Shown: in pieces, positions 61,336 through 64,000 of the stretch | How the letters are laid out: each line of letters begins with the position of its first letter | Numbering within the stretch: the stretch's first letter is position 1 | From: Candidatus Didemnitutus sp. | GTDB lineage: Bacteria; Verrucomicrobiota; Verrucomicrobiia; Opitutales; Opitutaceae | DNA: 64,000 nucleotides | Assembly: GCA_019634575.1 (NCBI GenBank) | Contig: JAHCAY010000001.1 | Span: forward strand, 2,728,001 to 2,792,000 | Direction: 5' to 3' | Position numbers and translations under genes: made by a program | The notes under the pieces: generated by a model | What the model was told of the DNA's origin: nothing | What the model saw: the letters and a program-made list of their open reading frames with translations, nothing else | Database searches by the model: none

Positions 61336-64000
61336 TCAGAACTTGTAGGACGCGCCGACCGAGTAGGAAGCGCCGTATTTCTGATAGTTGATCACCTTGC
61401 GCGGGTCGTTGTTATCGTAGGTGACCAGCGGCTCGTTGTTCAGGTTGTAGGCCTGGGCGAGCAGGGTGACGTTCTTGAGCGGACCGGTCTGGAACGTGTA
61501 GCTGATCTGCGCGTCGATGGTCTTTTCCGGCTGGGCGACGGAGAAGCCGCCGTTCGGGTTGACGTCGCCGCCACGGCTCGGGGGGCCGAACGTGGTGATG
61601 TATTGGCGGTTCGAGGAGCGATATTTCTCGCTCAGGCGGGCGGAGAAGCCGTGGCGCTCGTAGTAGACCGTGAACGTGGCGACCTTGCGCGAGTAGCCGG
61701 AGATCGGCATGTCGGGACCGGTGGGGCCGAAGGGCTTGACCTTCGAATCGGTGTAGGCGCCGTTGGCCCAGATGCCGAAGCCCTTGATGTCCTTGAAGAA
61801 CAATTCGCTGGGGAGCGAGACCGTGGCTTCGACGCCGCGGAGCGAGCCGCCCGTGCCGTTGACCGGCTGGGAGACGATGCCCTTGCGGAGGACGGGTTCC
61901 GGACCGGATTTCACCGGATAACCGGTGAAGTCGGCGATAGACATCTGCTCGTAGATGTAATTCGTCAGCTTCTTGTTGAAGCCGGCGATGGCGATGTAGC
62001 CCTTGTTGTCGGCGAAGTAGCGCTCGATCGAGAGGTCGATCGAGTTGGCCGCCCAAGGCTTCAGGTTGGGATTACCGCCGCCGCCGCTCCACGGGCTGTT
62101 GGTCGAGGAGGCAGCGAAGGTCGGGTCGTAGCTCCAGGTGCGGGAGGCGCGCATATCATACATGCGCGGACGGGCATACTGGCGGGCGACGCTGAAGCGG
62201 ACGAGGGTGCTCTCGGCGACCTTGAAGTTGAGCGCCGCGTTCGGGGCGGCCTGGTTGTAGGTCGCGCCGGCGGAGACCGGGTTCAGGTCGTTGCCGCTGG
62301 CGGAGAAGCCCTTCGACTTTTGGTCGGTGTGGATGCCACGGACGCCGATGTTGCCGGTGACCGGGATGCCGCCCCAGTTCGTCTCGAGGTTGAACTGGAC
62401 GTAGGCTTGGGAGATCTTCTCGTCGACGTCGTAGCGGTTGGCGACGATGCCGGTGTCGTTGTTGGCGGTGAAGCCGTAGATGTTGCTGTTGAGCGCGGCG
62501 AGCGGGTCGAAGGCGTAGACCTGACCGAGGCCGAGGAAGCTGAGGTCGGTCGTGCCGATCTTGGCGGGGAGCGGCAGGGTGACCTGGCTGTTCGGGCTGT
62601 TGATGTAGCCGGAGGGGCCTTCACCTTCGCGCTTGTAGCGGTCGGAGTAGAAGGCGCCGACCTCGACGTCCTTGAAGACGGCGGGAAGGGTGTGGCGCGT
62701 GGAGGCCTTGATCTGGCCGAGTTCGTCCTTCGACTTGAAGTATTTCAGGTAGCCATACATGCCGCCGCCGGGGAGCGAATCCGGGCCCCAGCCTTGCGGG
62801 TCGGAGAGCTTGAGGATGCTGCCATCGGCGTAGCTCTTGGTGGGAGTGATGGTCGGGATGCCGCCGGGGACGAGCTTGACCGTCACGGTGTCGGCCGTGG
62901 TGAACGGCGTGCCGCGCTGGCTGAGGCCGGCGTAGGTCTCGAGGTTCTGGTCGGTGCGCGAGATCTTGGAGTAACCGCCGTCGATCTCGATCGGCCAGTC
63001 GGACTTCTCGTTGATCTTGAGGTTGGCACCGATGGCGAGCGGGGAGGCGTCGCGCACGAACACGTCGTTGCGGACGATCGGCATGACGTTGGTGAGGGTG
63101 GCGTTCGTGATGAGGCCGTTGGTCACCGTGTAGCCGGGCTGGAGGGAAGCGGAGCTCCAGAAGGCCAGCGGAATTTCCATGCCGCGGAGGAGCTGCTTTT
63201 CCTGGAAGTCGGATTTGAAGAGGTCGATCTTCGCGTGGATGTGCTCGTTGGGCTTGAGCTCGACGACGAGCATCAGGCTCTTGCGGTCGAGGATCGAGTT
63301 GCGGACATAGGACTTCGTGCCGCCGAGGGCGAAGTTGCCGCTGCCGTCGGTCGGGTAGCCCCACGCCTGGAATTGCTGACCGGCCCAGGGCGTCTTCGAG
63401 TAGGTGACGCCGAGACCGATGCCGACCTTGCCGTCGGCCAGCTGGTCAATGTAGGTCATGCCGAAGCGCTCGCCCTTCGAGCTGATGCCGGGCGTGAGCT
63501 GGCCGAGCTGATTCCATTGATAGTAGCCGTTCACGTTGACCTGACGCTTGCCCTTGGAGAGGGGGTTGTAGGTCTGCATGTCGATCGTGCCGCCGATGCC
63601 GGCGCTGGTGAGGCGCGCTTCGGGGGTCTTGTAAACCGTGACGCCGTCGAAGAGCTCGGCCGGGTATTGGTCGAACTCGAGGGCGCGGTTCAGATTGGTC
63701 GAGACCTGCTCGCGACCGCCGAGCGTGCCGACGGTGAAGTCGGCGGCGAGACCGCGGAGGCTGATCTGCTGGCTGCGGCCGTTCGTGCGCTGCGCGGCGA
63801 GACCGGGCAGGCGAGTGAGGGCGTCGGCGATGGAGACGTCCGGCAGTTTGCCGAGGTCTTCCGGCGCGATCACTTCCGTGATGCTGACGGCGCTCTGCTT
63901 CTTGTCCGCAGCGGCCGCGAGCGATCCGCTGAAGCCGGCGCGAACCTTGTAGGCATCGAGAATGACGACATCGTCGTCTTTCTTCTTCTCGTCTGCCGGA
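61336..64000 (-). CDS. TonB-dependent receptor, N-terminus outside the window
   Basis: The outer-membrane receptor at the head of the starch operon. The frame is open to the window edge (888 codons visible), so the signal peptide is missing. The visible start is DDDVVILDAYKVRAGFSGSLAAA, a TonB box and the GFxGSL motif common in large carbohydrate receptors. The plug has ISITEV-like and EDLGKLPDVSIADALTRLPG, then QQISLRGLAADFTVGTLGGRE (in part). It ends in the C-terminal strand SVGASYKF. Maltodextrin is the likely ligand by context. Confidence 0.93.
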   Translation of the reverse strand, partial: PADEKKKDDDVVILDAYKVRAGFSGSLAAAADKKQSAVSITEVIAPEDLGKLPDVSIADALTRLPGLAAQRTNGRSQQISLRGLAADFTVGTLGGREQVSTNLNRALEFDQYPAELFDGVTVYKTPEARLTSAGIGGTIDMQTYNPLSKGKRQVNVNGYYQWNQLGQLTPGISSKGERFGMTYIDQLADGKVGIGLGVTYSKTPWAGQQFQAWGYPTDGSGNFALGGTKSYVRNSILDRKSLMLVVELKPNEHIHAKIDLFKSDFQEKQLLRGMEIPLAFWSSASLQPGYTVTNGLITNATLTNVMPIVRNDVFVRDASPLAIGANLKINEKSDWPIEIDGGYSKISRTDQNLETYAGLSQRGTPFTTADTVTVKLVPGGIPTITPTKSYADGSILKLSDPQGWGPDSLPGGGMYGYLKYFKSKDELGQIKASTRHTLPAVFKDVEVGAFYSDRYKREGEGPSGYINSPNSQVTLPLPAKIGTTDLSFLGLGQVYAFDPLAALNSNIYGFTANNDTGIVANRYDVDEKISQAYVQFNLETNWGGIPVTGNIGVRGIHTDQKSKGFSASGNDLNPVSAGATYNQAAPNAALNFKVAESTLVRFSVARQYARPRMYDMRASRTWSYDPTFAASSTNSPWSGGGGNPNLKPWAANSIDLSIERYFADNKGYIAIAGFNKKLTNYIYEQMSIADFTGYPVKSGPEPVLRKGIVSQPVNGTGGSLRGVEATVSLPSELFFKDIKGFGIWANGAYTDSKVKPFGPTGPDMPISGYSRKVATFTVYYERHGFSARLSEKYRSSNRQYITTFGPPSRGGDVNPNGGFSVAQPEKTIDAQISYTFQTGPLKNVTLLAQAYNLNNEPLVTYDNNDPRKVINYQKYGASYSVGASYKF

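Noticed and set aside
57170..61348. Plus-strand open frame of 1392 codons
   Set aside because: Antisense to malQ and GH31, both with complete active sites. The product is low-complexity Val/Glu/Arg/Gly sequence.

Overview
The window reads as a chromosomal segment of a high-GC Gram-negative bacterium, most likely a verrucomicrobium of the Opitutaceae type. This is inference: it rests on TonB-dependent receptors without SusD partners, a very short F-ATPase delta subunit, starts that mostly lack Shine-Dalgarno sequences, GTG/TTG starts, and many sugar-degradation genes. The left 25 kb is core genome and the right 40 kb is mostly carbohydrate uptake and breakdown. Nearly every gene is intact; only the two genes at the window edges are cut.

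Left part. Positions 1-4933 carry peptidoglycan and D-amino-acid genes: an exported NAGPA-like phosphodiester glycosidase (partial), the DacB D-Ala-D-Ala carboxypeptidase, a dipeptide epimerase and an exported D-aminoacylase. A polytopic membrane protein follows. The complete F1Fo ATP synthase operon atpBEFHAGDC runs on the minus strand (13108 to 6466) and ends at a clear terminator. Next come trmB, the phoB-phoR two-component pair, mnmG and mnmE, an SRPBCC protein, a Sel1-repeat protein, a lipoprotein and recA. mnmG contains a perfect palindromic parS (ParB-binding) sequence, and a second near-match lies just downstream, so this is probably origin-proximal DNA.

Middle. At 23-26.7 kb are small accessory genes: a DMT-type membrane protein, a DUF2891 protein, a CGWS glutaredoxin, and an AhpD-like protein in an operon with an ECF41 (SigJ-like) sigma factor. 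The latter operon is preceded by a promoter that fits the one known for ECF41, so it looks autoregulated.

Carbohydrate locus 1 (26.6-49.4 kb) is organised around a LacI regulator. On the minus strand a tightly packed operon encodes a large cytoplasmic phosphorylase-like protein, an exported GH17-like enzyme, a GH89 alpha-N-acetylglucosaminidase, a sugar porter, a GH20 beta-hexosaminidase, an HGSNAT-like membrane acetyltransferase and a sodium:solute symporter. The HGSNAT/GH89 pair mirrors two consecutive steps of lysosomal heparan sulfate breakdown. On the plus strand are a TonB receptor, a GPH symporter, a GH30 glucosidase, an SGLT-type symporter and a 67-residue membrane protein. The shared 406-bp regulatory region holds three GTGCAC palindromes.

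Right part. nadA-nadC-nadB make quinolinate and nicotinate mononucleotide. An AraC-type regulator follows. A starch/maltodextrin operon runs leftward from the window edge: TonB receptor (partial), exported GH31, cytoplasmic MalQ, an MFS maltodextrin-type transporter and exported GH13 amylase, closed by a terminator.

Long REP-like inverted repeats occur throughout. One pair straddles the start codon of the first gene and another is inserted in frame in the GH31 gene. I saw no tRNA, rRNA, CRISPR array, insertion sequence or prophage.
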